A DNA stretch of 47,992 bases from Asterionellopsis glacialis (taxonomy: Eukaryota > Bacillariophyta > Plagiogrammaphyceae > Rhaphoneidales > Asterionellopsidaceae): contig WKLE02002090.1 in assembly GCA_014885115.2 (NCBI GenBank), positions 1 through 47,992 on the forward strand, in the 5' to 3' direction. The notes beneath the pieces were generated by a model, which worked only from the letters and a program-made list of their open reading frames with translations, searched no databases and was not told where the DNA came from. Below, one piece after another: positions 10,900 to 21,400 of this stretch. The stretch's first letter is position 1. The number at the start of each line of letters is the position of its first letter. A program made the position numbers and the translations under genes.

Positions 10900-12163
10900 T
10901 CAGAACCATAACATACTGTACTTAGAGTTCCAGAACCTGATAAAAGTGTGCCAATGACACACTACTGTTGCATGTCTTCTTCCTCAACATTTTCTTCCCT
11001 CCTGTTGAATAGAGTGAAAGGATGTGCCTCCTTTTGGCAATCCTTAATGATAACACCTTGAATGTTGTTGTCAGGGGTGATGTCTTTGCCTGTTGTCATG
11101 GTGACCATTATCTGTTCTGCAAGAAAAAGTTGCTAGCAAAAATAAGCTGACAAAAAGAATTACATGTTGTTGCATGTGTAAATTGTGCACAACATACTTG
11201 TCCGTACTTTGGAACACTATTCTCAAATTAGCATATCTCAACCGTCAGAGATATCCAGAACAAGTACAGCACACTAATCGAAATCTCTCCTTCTGGAGCA
11301 TTCAAATATTCAACAAACAGAAATATCTGATTAACTTGATTTTAGTTGGAAATCACCCGGAGGTGGCCAGATTTGATAGTGCCAGTCTTATTTGTTTTTT
11401 CCTTGATTTTACGGTCTAAATTAGAGGGAAATCAGAAATAAATCAGACCTCGTCAAAGTAGGTACAACTTGTAAATCTGAGTCATCCTCTTTTTTCTGGT
11501 CCTAGATGAGAGCTGTAGCTTTTGGTCTCTGACAGGGGACCATGTGCACTTGCTGCTGTACAAAGTCTGCAAAGAAGAAAAAAGCTTTCCAATTGAGAAA
11601 ACAGTGTATTTGTTACAAAAATCATGGCACAGCAATCATCCAATGCTACCCCCCTTAATGTCAACATGGAATGTCAATTCTGGATAAATATAAATATGCC
11701 TCTTTTTTTCATAATATATTTTTATTGCTTCTGGGAGAAGTTGTTAATTTTTCATGGGATAATTGTAGGTCAAAATTCAAAGCAGTAGATTCTGATATAT
11801 TTTTTAAATCAGGAAAGGTTGATTGTAAATGCTGCTACAGCTCTTCAATGTAAAAGGTGGGATGAGCGTTCACATAATTTTCTACATTTTTTAAAACATT
11901 TGTCGGCCAACGTGATGCTCATACAGTATGTGTGTGTTTTCTTACTGACCCATTATTTCGAAAAGTACTGTACCAACGATGGATGCTATGGCAAGTAGGA
12001 GCAAAAAGGTAGCTGAGAAAGTCAACCTCAATGTTGTATATCTTATGTATCAAGCTGACAATCCTCCAGCGTAGATCATCAGAGTAAACCATTCTCCTCC
12101 TGTTTTAACAAATAAAACAGAAGGGAGCAAAGTTTTTGTGTCTGGAATTACAATAAAAAGCTT

Positions 12164-12191
12164 GGTCTGTCACTTTCAAAAGTGACAGACC
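12164..12191. repeat. Perfect 13-bp inverted repeat (hairpin)
   Basis: The left arm GGTCTGTCACTTT (12164-12176) and the right arm AAAGTGACAGACC (12179-12191) are perfect reverse complements separated by two bases. It could be a relic transposon end, a MITE core or a transcribed hairpin. No gene is assigned nearby. Confidence 0.85.
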
Positions 12192-12666
12192 CAGCTATTT
12201 ACTGATAAGTGGGGGCATTCACAAGAGATTGCTAGTAGTTTGGAAACAAATGAATGGAGCTTGTTTCCTGTAATTTGGAGCATTCACCAGGAGGTCAATG
12301 TCACAAAAAAAGGAGGAATTGATTTTACGATTCACTGGATCCCATTAATCTGATGCACTTGGAGCCTAAAATTGAGAAAATTTTGATTTAAAATTGTGTA
12401 GATAAAAGTCTGAATTATTGTATAAAAGAGAGTACTACTTTAAATATGAGTCTCTGTCTCTCTGTCTCTGTCTGGCTCCAAATTTCAGAACCTTTCACAG
12501 CTCCCTCCAATAACACTATTTGTTCCTAATCCACCAGCACCAGCATGCTGTTGTCATTGTTGTCACCTCCTGTTTGTAAAGAGAGATTTCTCTTTGTTTG
12601 GCGTGGGATATGTGGATTGGAACCAAGCATCAGTTGGGACTCAGTTTGATCCGGTCGGATTAATCT

Positions 12667-12690
12667 NNNNNNNNNNNNNNNNNNNNNNNN
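12667..12690. other. Assembly gap (24 N)
   Basis: This is a run of 24 undetermined bases. It is followed directly by a G run and an inverted repeat, so the true gap length and local order are uncertain. Confidence 0.95.
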
Positions 12691-12711
12691 GGGGGGTGAA
12701 CAAACTAATCC

Positions 12712-12770
12712 AAAAAAGCTAATTTGATACGGGGAAATCCGGAAAAGTGCCGGATCAATTTAGCTTTTTT
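12712..12770. repeat. Imperfect inverted repeat beside the gap
   Basis: The left arm 12712-12732 (begins AAAAAAGCTAATTTGAT) pairs with the right arm 12750-12770 (ends ATCAATTTAGCTTTTTT) with two mismatches over 21 bp. The spacer of 17 bases is 12733-12749. A related GATCCGG string lies just before the N run, suggesting repeated or foldback DNA across the gap. Confidence 0.75.
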
Positions 12771-13754
12771 GCTCTAAAAAGAATTTTAGGAGCGCTCCAA
12801 TATCACAGTTTGGGCTAACATGGTTGGTCAAAAATTGACGTGGTACACGAGACACTACAGTGACGTTCGAGAGTTTCTCCGATACTGAAGTCTACATTAC
12901 AGTAAATACTCTGACATTTTTGAATGAACTTATTGTGCAACACACAGAAACCGAATAAACATCCAGAGAATCGATTTTTATCCATAAATCCATGATCGAT
13001 GTCTTGAGTGTACTAAACATATCAATTATTAGGGGAAAAGTGATACCTGGTACTACGCATCGCGGGGCACTACAGCGCAAGAAATAAGACGTCTCTGATG
13101 TGTAATCGTGGTAAAAAGTAGAACCTGCCTCTTATGGTGTTCTCCGCCAATAAAGTTAGTAGAAATTTTAACTCTTCGTTATAGTTTTTTTTATATTTTA
13201 TGTATCTAATTTTTTAGCTGTGCGATCCAGTATGAAAATCAAAGTAGGGTACTGTTTTTCTGCATGACTTATATCAAAGAAACAATTTCTGTTAGCCTCT
13301 CGTGATCCATTCTTCCCCTTTCTGACTATGTGGCATGATTAAAATAAGAAGTTGACACCTGTCAGAAAAGGGGCAGTAATAAAGATTGTTCTAGAGAACA
13401 ATGTAGAGTTCAGTACTTTATCTACGGGTACTTTACAGAAGTGTACTAAAGAGCATGTTTTGTTTTTAATAAACGTTACTCGGAGTAATTCGGAGCAGAT
13501 GTTTCCTTCTTTCATAAACATAGTAGAATTTGAAATGTAGTCCACGTTTACATTCTAAATGCGAAAGTAACAGAAAAGATTCTATGAAAAAGCCTAAATA
13601 GAGACCAACTACAGTAGTCACTGGTCTATTGTGGCATAATATGCGGATACAGTTTCGTTCAGCATAAAAAGTCTAATCCCCCATGTTGGGAAAATAAAGA
13701 ATTGCCATCGTTTCATTATTCTTCCCGTCACGATTTCCAAATCACACCACATCC

Positions 13755-14243
13755 ATGAATCTAATTGAAACATCACAAGCCACCAACACCATGACAGCTT
13801 CTACGCAACACCTCAACATATCTGCCGCTATCAAAATGCAAGCTAGATCGTCCTCTCCCTCTTCTTCTTCAGATTCCTCCTCTTCATCTACGTCGTCTTC
13901 GTCAGACTCTCAAGGACTATCCTCTCCGATTCCAATTCAACCAAGGCTTCATAAAACAGATTCTGAAGCTCGCTTCCATGAAGACTGCCTACATGCTGAC
14001 TACAAGGATTATTGCATGTACGAACGTCTTGTGGCAGGAATCAGGAAACAGCAAGCCATGAGGCAAAGTATTTATCTTCGACATTTAGATGATGTAACAA
14101 TTTCCAATATTGTTTCTACCAGGTGTTTCTCCGAATATGACGACGATGAAAATCATGCTACCTTGAGGAATCTACAAGAGTACCATGCTCAAGAGGATTA
14201 TGTCAATGATGACAGTGATGGTGTGTTTTACATGGACATATGA
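13755..14243 (+). CDS. Hypothetical serine-rich 162-residue protein
   Basis: This is a single ORF from ATG to TGA encoding 162 residues. Residues 30-55 are an almost pure Ser tract. The remainder looks folded and specific: HEDCLHADYKDYCMYERLVAGI is preceded by a possible phosphosite segment (RLHKTDSEARFHED), and the C-terminus is acidic (about 130-162, many Asp/Glu). I do not recognise a family. The Tyr/Met/Arg-rich core resembles short unknown proteins I associate with diatoms, but that is only an impression. It is isolated, with no neighbour for 1 kb on either side. Codon use resembles nearby genes, and non-random composition supports it being real. Confidence 0.55.
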   Translation: MNLIETSQATNTMTASTQHLNISAAIKMQARSSSPSSSSDSSSSSTSSSSDSQGLSSPIPIQPRLHKTDSEARFHEDCLHADYKDYCMYERLVAGIRKQQAMRQSIYLRHLDDVTISNIVSTRCFSEYDDDENHATLRNLQEYHAQEDYVNDDSDGVFYMDI

Positions 14244-15370
14244 ACATGTAGATTTTTTTGATATTAGGAACAGAGTATACCAAGAGTTCAATAGCTACTT
14301 CTTCTACATCGCTAGCTAGAAGAAAAGAAAAAGACGTAGAAGAGGGTTCATCTACGCATGAAAGATTATTCGAGTACACTGCATACGCGTGCTCTATCGT
14401 TTGTTACAATTCAAAATGAGACGATGACATGATTCATCCTTCTCTTTGAAAAAATGAAAGTAAAGTTAGTTAGTACCTTTCCAATCATTTCATTATTGCA
14501 GTATAATTGAATAGCAAAAATGGATTTTAAAACAACTCGAACTCTACAATAGTCTAAAGCTTGCTACTAGAATGCATAGGAAAGTATTTTGTAGAAGGCG
14601 TAGTTATATTTATTTGTATATTCAAATATGGGAGGACGCTATCGCAAACCTTCAAAATTGTTTTACTACAACATGTATTATACTGACCGTAGTCTAGTGA
14701 TAAGAATGTGGAGCTATGGTCTTCATACTCTTACTGGACTAGAGACTACGTATGAAAACTGATAGGATAAAAACATATTTATTACTTTATTACCCTTACT
14801 AAAAGGTTTTGCCATTTCTGGTTGGTAGAAGTGATGGTCAGAATCACCAGGATAGGACTCCGGCAAAAAGACGTAGAAACTACTCCTTGTCTTCGATTGT
14901 GAAGTCCACCCCCCTTGACACTCCTCTCATTTTTGCAAAATCACCACAGGTGACAACACTCCCAAAATTCCCAGTAAATAAATCATTTCTAAGAGAAGTG
15001 CATTCAAATCTACGTCTCTTACAGTACTGTGAAAATTCCATGTGAAAAAGAACTCCATTTAGAAGGTGGTGATGGAAGGACAGACCACAGGGATAGTCGT
15101 ATTATAGGGTAATCAGGTAACCAGGACCTAACGTGTGATCAGGGGGCCTCCACACGTCCCGAGGGCGCAAAACACTGGGTATTTCTCATAGTTGTTGTAT
15201 GCGTTGTGTGCTGTAGCAAATCTGGCGTGTGTGTTGCGTTCGGTAGCACACTTCTAATATTTACTCACACCTCTCAAGATACAACAAAAAATACTTTCCA
15301 ATACTCTAACGGAATTCTAAAATATATCAAGAGGCAGCAAATCAAAGCCAAAACAACAGCAGCAACAAAA
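14244..15370. other. Intergenic stretch
   Basis: No gene is supported. A frame open from about 14809 to 15045 lacks an ATG and encodes a basic segment (TPAKRRRNYSLSS) without a recognisable domain; it could be a relic exon. The final 150 bp would be the promoter and leader of the IscA-like gene. A frame open from 15206 is in phase with that gene but reads as leader sequence. Confidence 0.4.
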
Positions 15371-15943
15371 ATGATGAAACTGCAATTGTTACCAACACTT
15401 TTTCTTTGGCTTGCCAGTAGTAATATCATGACATCAACGGCATTCGTCGTACGTCCAACATCCTTGGCGAAGAAGTCAACCGCAATTCCAATGTTTAAAC
15501 AAAGTACGGTGCTGCAAATGAGTACAAGTGAACAAGAACAACAAACAGAAGCTACTTCTGAAACTGAAGAAAAAATCGATTATGAAACACCTGAAGATGC
15601 TGTTATTGTTATTAAACCCAAGGCTATGAATCGATTGCGTGAATTACAAGAAAAATCCAAAGATAAAGATGAAGTTATGGTGTTGCGTATGGGTGTACGT
15701 AATGGTGGGTGCTCTGGATTAAGTTATGTAATGGATTTTTCATCAGAATCAGATATTCAAGACGATGATGCTGTTGATGACTATCCTGCAGAAAACTTAA
15801 AATGTGTCGTGGATGCCAAGAGTATGTTATATTTATATGGATTAGAATTAGATTATTCAGAAGAATTGATTGGTGGTGGGTTTAAATTTTTTAATCCTAA
15901 TGCCGAAGAAGCATGTGGCTGTGGAAGTAGTTTTGGGGTGTAG
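15371..15943 (+). CDS. Plastid-targeted IscA/HesB (SufA-type) iron-sulfur cluster assembly protein
   Basis: The CDS encodes 190 residues when started at the first of two adjacent ATGs (15371, 15374). An in-phase upstream ATG at 15206 would put a poorly hydrophobic extension in front of a clean signal peptide, so I reject it. Residues 1-25 form a signal peptide ending in STAF, the diatom plastid ASAFAP-type motif with Phe at +1. The A-type carrier domain spans about 72-190 and has the three conserved cysteines: C114 in GGCSG, then C182 and C184 in CGCG near the C-terminus. Known: A-type carriers bind Fe-S clusters or iron and pass them to target apoproteins in the SUF pathway. The linker (about 40-70) is acidic and Gln/Glu-rich. 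Plastid location is inferred from the bipartite presequence. Confidence 0.9.
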   Translation: MMKLQLLPTLFLWLASSNIMTSTAFVVRPTSLAKKSTAIPMFKQSTVLQMSTSEQEQQTEATSETEEKIDYETPEDAVIVIKPKAMNRLRELQEKSKDKDEVMVLRMGVRNGGCSGLSYVMDFSSESDIQDDDAVDDYPAENLKCVVDAKSMLYLYGLELDYSEELIGGGFKFFNPNAEEACGCGSSFGV

Positions 15944-17065
15944 GAGAAGGAAAAAAAGAGAAACAAAAACAATCATCATGATATTACTATTGGATGTACT
16001 ACGGGCACTTCCTTTATAGAGAGCATTCGTCTACTTTTTTAAAAAAAAATTAAACTTGCTTAATTTGTTGAAAGAATGGTATATGCTGTTGTGGCTAGTG
16101 TTTGCGTTGTCGGGTGAGAAGTCTTTTTTTCCTCCCTTTATTGAAATTTAATGTACAGCGAAAAATTGCATCAAGGCAAAATGTACAGGATCTACGCATC
16201 AAAATATTACACTGGTAACTTTGTAATACATTATATCAAAATGGACATGTCATGGCGGACTTTGGGGGGGAGCAGGATATATGCAGTTCATGCAAATGCT
16301 CTCTACATCATTCTACATGTTTGATTCCCAAATGGAAAAGCATTAAAACTGCGAAACGTGATCTGAATTTTCATTATTTATTAGAAGACTAAGAATATGG
16401 TGGGCAGAGCAAATTGAATTGAAATGATATTCTTTGCTTATATTAGAAGATCAATATCGCAAGCATCAATAAAAATTATACAATGCAATTTTTTCTTCTA
16501 AAAAACTAAACTAATTTGAACAAATAATACTTCTCCTAGTAGCGTTACATAAGACTACAATTGAAGGAGACGAACAATAAACACTTCTTCTTCTAAAACA
16601 TATTCCTACTTTGTTTTCATCACGTTGCTTCAATCAGCACCACCACCAACTCAACAAAGAATCTCAAACATCACTCTCTAGAGAGTACCCCCGATTTTTT
16701 GAATTGATGACACTTTCGTTGATCTTCTGAGAATAACCTCAATCCTAACTGTTTATTTTAAATTTACGTAACCCGGGTGATGGTGGGCGGTTTTTGGACA
16801 AAATCCTTGGTGGAAAATCAAGGCAAGAGGGCCGATGTCGGTCGAGGATATCGTAGAAGTACGAGGCTTTCAGTACCAGGTGACCCCCCGTCTTGGGGGG
16901 AAACCCGGTCTAGCAAGTATTACCAGGTATAGTAGACTCTCTCTCTCAGAGAGAGAGCATGCAAAATTTAAGACCTTTTTTTCCCACACAACTCAATTCC
17001 GCGTTTTGTTTCAGCACCGACTATCAACCTCTGGAAAGATCTGAACTGCTTCTCTCTTGGAAAGC
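15944..17065. other. Intergenic stretch with palindromic CTCTAGAG-type elements
   Basis: No gene is supported; the frame 16835-17044 encodes nothing recognisable. The stretch carries a perfect 14-bp palindrome ACTCTCTAGAGAGT at 16673-16686 and an imperfect CT/AG foldback around 16933-16951. The latter is about 115 bp upstream of the glutaredoxin ATG and could belong to its promoter or 5' leader. Confidence 0.5.
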
Positions 17066-17749
17066 ATGTTACGATTCTTTCTTGTACTTCTGTTCCTAGT
17101 TGTCTGTAACGCAGCTGTGTTGCTTTCGTCTGGAGAGGATGTTGAAACTTTTGTGCGCCAAAGTATTCAAGACAACACTGTAGGTTTGATCTGCATTTTG
17201 AGTTGATGGATCTTATTCAAAATTTGTAGATTTTAATACGTTGGATATTTCTCGTTAAGGTTTCTTCTTTACCTCATTCCTTTTTATTGCCAAATGTTTG
17301 CATAAAAAAATTCATAGGTAATTGTCTTTTCAAAGAGTTATTGTCCTTATTGCCGACGAACAAAGTCCCTCTTGGAAGACATTACAAAGTCCACCGCTAT
17401 AAACGTGAAAGTTGTCGAACTCGATTTACAAAAGGAAGACGACGGACCGCTTATCCAGTCAGAATTATTGAGCACCACTGGTCAGAGGACAGTTCCGAAT
17501 GGTATGTGTTTAGCGTTTTGAAATTGTGTTCTGCACATTTTGCGTTATTTTTATGTCTTTTGAATATGTTCCTGTTCGCTTTAATGTGTATCAAGCTTAC
17601 AATCGTAGTCATCTTTATTCCTTCTTGCAGTCTTTATTCATGGCAATCATATTGGAGGGAACTCGGATCTTCAAGCATTAGCAGATTCTGGGAAATTGTC
17701 GCAAGTACTTCAATTGCCCGAAACAGATGATGTTGAAAAGGACCTTTAA
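17066..17749 (+). CDS. Secretory-type dithiol glutaredoxin, three exons
   Basis: Exons are 17066-17179, 17318-17501 and 17631-17749, giving 138 residues. Introns are 138 bp (GTAGGT...CATAG) and 129 bp (GTATGT...TGCAG). The start ATG opens a signal peptide (MLRFFLVLLFLVVCNA). The spliced protein carries the glutaredoxin active site CPYC at 47-50 (VFSKSYCPYCRRTK), the cis-proline TVPN at 96-99 and the glutathione-binding GG at 108-109 (FIHGNHIGGNSDL). Known: such proteins reduce disulfides or glutathionylated proteins using glutathione. No Phe plastid motif follows the signal peptide, so ER or secretory-pathway residence is the simplest inference, comparable to secretory glutaredoxins of yeast. 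The first coding exon is only 114 bp. The continuity of all glutaredoxin motifs across both splice joins makes the model strong. Confidence 0.9.
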
Positions 17750-17975
17750 AAACACGTTCTCTCTCAAAGCATGCTCGCGGAGAAGAAGTTTCCGTCCTTC
17801 AAAGATTTATTGAGTAGGGAATAAAGAGAAGCTTGATGTCGAAATTAGCATTATATTTATTACTTCAAAATTTCTAATTCAACTCATTTACCCTTCAATC
17901 TCAAAACTGTATATTTTCATTTTCGATTCAACAATAACATGTGGACAACTAGAAAAATCAACAACTCACCTAGTC

Positions 17976-18300
17976 CTAATGGCAGTCGAATGGATGAGGA
18001 TGCACTTTCCAATCCATCTGAATTGTTCCCACGGAGCCGTATAGACCTGCTACCAAGAATAAAATCGAAAATATTACCAAGGAATACGAAGCAGCTGAAT
18101 CCTTGGTTGGCATCCACAATGGTTTCACCAACCTTTGACGATGGTAAATGACTGGCATCAGTAATGTCAGCGGAAGACTGTCAGAGCTCCAATCAGTGCT
18201 ACCAAATCCTTGAGAAATGGAACAGCATTGACTTCAAGAGTAGCAACGAGAAACAGAGAGGGGTTACAAAAGATCGCTTGCGATACAGTCTTTAGAAGAA
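17976..18300 (-). pseudogene. Relic of an amino-acid/auxin permease (AAAP) C-terminus
   Basis: On the minus strand a frame reads SLFLVATLEVNAVPFLKDL then VALIGALTV. One base is missing near 18168-18175, after which PLTLLMPVIYHRQRLVKPLW, DSAASYSLVIFSILFLVAGL and YGSVGTIQMDW follow in a new frame, ending at a stop at 17976-17978. This matches the late membrane helices of AAAP transporters (PF..DL.ALIGA....PLT...P). The 5' portion is absent and a frameshift is present, so I call it a truncated pseudogene. It lies between the 3' ends of the glutaredoxin and SWR1 genes. An unusual small intron near the break is possible but I see no convincing splice pair. Confidence 0.6.
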
Positions 18301-18463
18301 GTTTGAAGTCATACAAACCCTAGAGACCATATAAGGATCAATAGACTGTCAAAACTTTAAAAAGACTGTTTAAAACGCATAGTCATTGTGATAGTAGGCT
18401 CGTATTGTAAGTGGTCTACTGCAATCGCATTCTGTTGCATAGCTCTATTGATAAATTATTAGT

Positions 18464-21400
18464 TCAACCTTCTACCTTGGATGCATGGTTGGTAGGCGCC
18501 AATAATCGAAAACCAATCAATGGCGGTGAAGTCGGCTGCGAATCTTTTTCCGATGAAATGGCGCCACTGTATTCGTTTTCACTGCACTCTGTCAGAGTGC
18601 AATCAGAATCTTTTTCAACCAACCCGTTCGTGTTGTAGGAGAAACGACATTTTGTGATGCTTGCGCTACTATTGCCTTTAATTTGCACTCCAATACCACC
18701 ATTCCCTTCCACTCTACTTAGAATCATTTTAAAATGAGACTTGTCTTTGCAGACCAATCCTGATTTACCATTTTCGTAAATGGCACACTGCAAAAAAAAT
18801 GATAACTTTTGGGTCAGATCTTACATATAGTGCGCATGACCGATCAGTTTGGAAAAGTGCAGTGTTTACTTTCTAACAAAAACTCACCTGTTCTAACTCT
18901 ATCTTTCCCTCAGATTGAATGACAACTCCGTCTCCTTCGCTGCCCTTCACTTCCACATCGATCCATCGTGATTTGGATTGTGGCCCTTGTATGAGAGTGA
19001 CTGTCCCTTCGTTGCCTCTATTGTTCATTACACTATGAACAATATCAACTTGACCTCCATTTTCGACTCGTAGAATTTCCTTGGCAGGGTTAACACCGGA
19101 TGAAATTTTGGGACGACGAAATGTCACCCCCTCGATCCATCCACCCTTGCCACACCATGAGATTGTTCCGCTTAATTCAATGACAACGTGAGATGGATCA
19201 TGCTCATCCCCAACAATCCTCAGTGGAAAGTCTACAGTAAAGTTTTCATTGACCCAATAGTGACCATCGCCAAGTTCAATTGTATCTCCAGGAAGTGCAA
19301 CTTGCAGGGCCTCGGGGATAGTTCGGAAGTGGTTGGGTTCAAGCTCTCGTTCATCGGAAGCTGATATGCCCATTTCCACAGGGAAGACATGCCGGACAAA
19401 TGATACATCGTTTGCTGCTGCGCGCCACTGTTTACACACAGATGAACAAGTGACTCTTTCGGGAAAAGGGATCAAGAATTTCATGATATGGACCAAAGGT
19501 TTCATGGGCATGGCATTCCACGATTTCTCCAGAGCCAATTTGTCAGCCTCGAGGTCGATCAAAACCTTAGGTTTTTCCCATATAGCCTCGCCAGTATCTT
19601 CGTTGTACCAGAATGGCAGCTGTGACACTCCATCTATTTTGGAGCACCAGTTCTCACCAGTCAATTTCCTGCGTTTCTTGTTCGACCGCAAACGGCTTTT
19701 TTCTCTTATAAATAGATTTCGTTGACGCGGCAAATCGCTTGGGTCTGGCATTGTAACTAAAAGATCACCATCCTCTATAGCACGTCGCTCGTTCTCTGAT
19801 TTGATCATTTCAATCTCCTCAATATCAACTTCATCCAAAACTTGCTCTTCGGCTTCCATCTTACGATTTCGCTGATTTATGGCAAACATGGATAAGAACG
19901 GGTCGATTTCTTCCCTAAACTTCAACCCATAACGTTCTACTGGAGCTAAAGAAGCTTCGATTGCTGATGTATCCATTCCAACTTTATTTTGCCATGCTGC
20001 AAATTCCTTTTCCATTTCTTCTTCAGCAGTCTTCTTAGCCTGCTCTTCTTCGGCCATTGGTTGTGGCGATGCTGCTCCCGACTTTTTCTTTGCTTTAGAC
20101 CCATCCTCTCCTCCATCAGCTTCGCTTTCCCCGCCAGATTCGTCATCTTTCTTTAATTCGATTGTTTCGTCAAACTCTTGGAGTTCCTCTGCGGCTTCTT
20201 TTTGTGCGCCATGCATAGCCTTCACGTCGTCCTCATCTTCTAACGTGGCCATGGCCTTTTCCATTTCTTCTTTACTCATTTCCTTTTTACTTTCCTCTTT
20301 TTCATCAACATCCATAGCATTACTGCTACTATCACCGTTTTTAACTTCCGCGTCTTCATCATATCCAATGATATCTTTCAAACCGGTCTTGGTAAATATC
20401 TCTTGGCTGGTGTCACCGCTTTCGTCGCTTTCAAGAGTTCGTTTACCTTTATGAAGTTGGGAGGCGTCAAATTTACCTTCATCCATAACTAGTATATCAA
20501 GGTTGCGCTTCTGCTTAGCTTTGATGAAAATGTTTTCTTCGATTGTGTGTTCTGTAATGAGACGATAGATATGAACATCGCGGGTTTGCCCAATTCGGTG
20601 AGCCCGATCTTGGGCTTGGGCATCCATAGCTGGATTCCAATCGCTATCATAAAAGATAACTGTATCTGCACCAGTCAGGTTGATTCCTAGTCCACCACTA
20701 CGTGTGCTTAAGATGAAACAAAATATCTTAGTATCGCCATTGAAGCGATCCATGAGACGTTGGCGCCGATCCACACCAGTAGCACCATCAAGACGCAAAT
20801 ATGTGTGACCATTCAAATTCAGAAATGCTTCTAAAATATCAAGCATTTTACTCATTTGAGTGAATATCAGTGCTCTATGACCTCCTCTTTTCAGTTCATG
20901 CAATAAGGTAGACATGGCTTGTAGCTTCCCAGCATCAAATTGGATGAGCTTCTTATCCGGGAAAAATGATGAAAGGCGGGCACTTGATCTCCGACAGGGC
21001 TCTAATATGCGTTCCATGGGCTCCAAAAGCATTGAAGACACGTGTTTTTCCCTAGCAGCTCCGTCGGCATCAAACTTGGAAGTGTTCAGCCGAGGGCGAT
21101 GCGCACCAGCTTTGGGCACACAGAAAACAAACTTCTTAATGATGTCGTCCATGTCGTCTGCTCTTTCTTGCTGGGAGCGACGCATTTGGAGTAATTCCTT
21201 AGGGGTTGAAATTATTCTAGAACCAACCAGTGATTCTGCTTCACATCTTGATGCTGGGGACTCATCAATTTTCACGGCGTTGAGGAGCCGGTTCGAATAT
21301 GGAAAAGCTGACGATCGACAGCGCCAGGAATTAACCTTCGATTGAAACCGTGCTGTCTGTTCTCGAGTACTTTTCGTTTCTTCCCATATTTCTTTCAGTA

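Larger units (their letters stand above)
11111..13754. other. Gene-poor intergenic stretch with hairpins and an assembly gap
   Basis: No convincing gene is visible. Short ORFs (for example 11174-11419 plus, 13339-13545 minus and 13352-13540 plus) have no recognisable domain, and the last two are mutually overlapping. The stretch contains a GTCTCT-type simple repeat near 12450-12475, two hairpins (listed separately) and a run of Ns. It lies directly beside the transposase relic and is likely accessory or decaying repeat DNA. Confidence 0.4.

Noticed and set aside
13339..13545. Overlapping small ORFs on opposite strands
   Set aside because: They are mutually overlapping and have no domain, so chance openness of A+T-rich DNA is the simplest explanation.
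15206..15370. In-phase upstream extension of the IscA-like protein
   Set aside because: The extension lacks targeting character and would bury a clean signal peptide; the start at 15371 fits plastid import.
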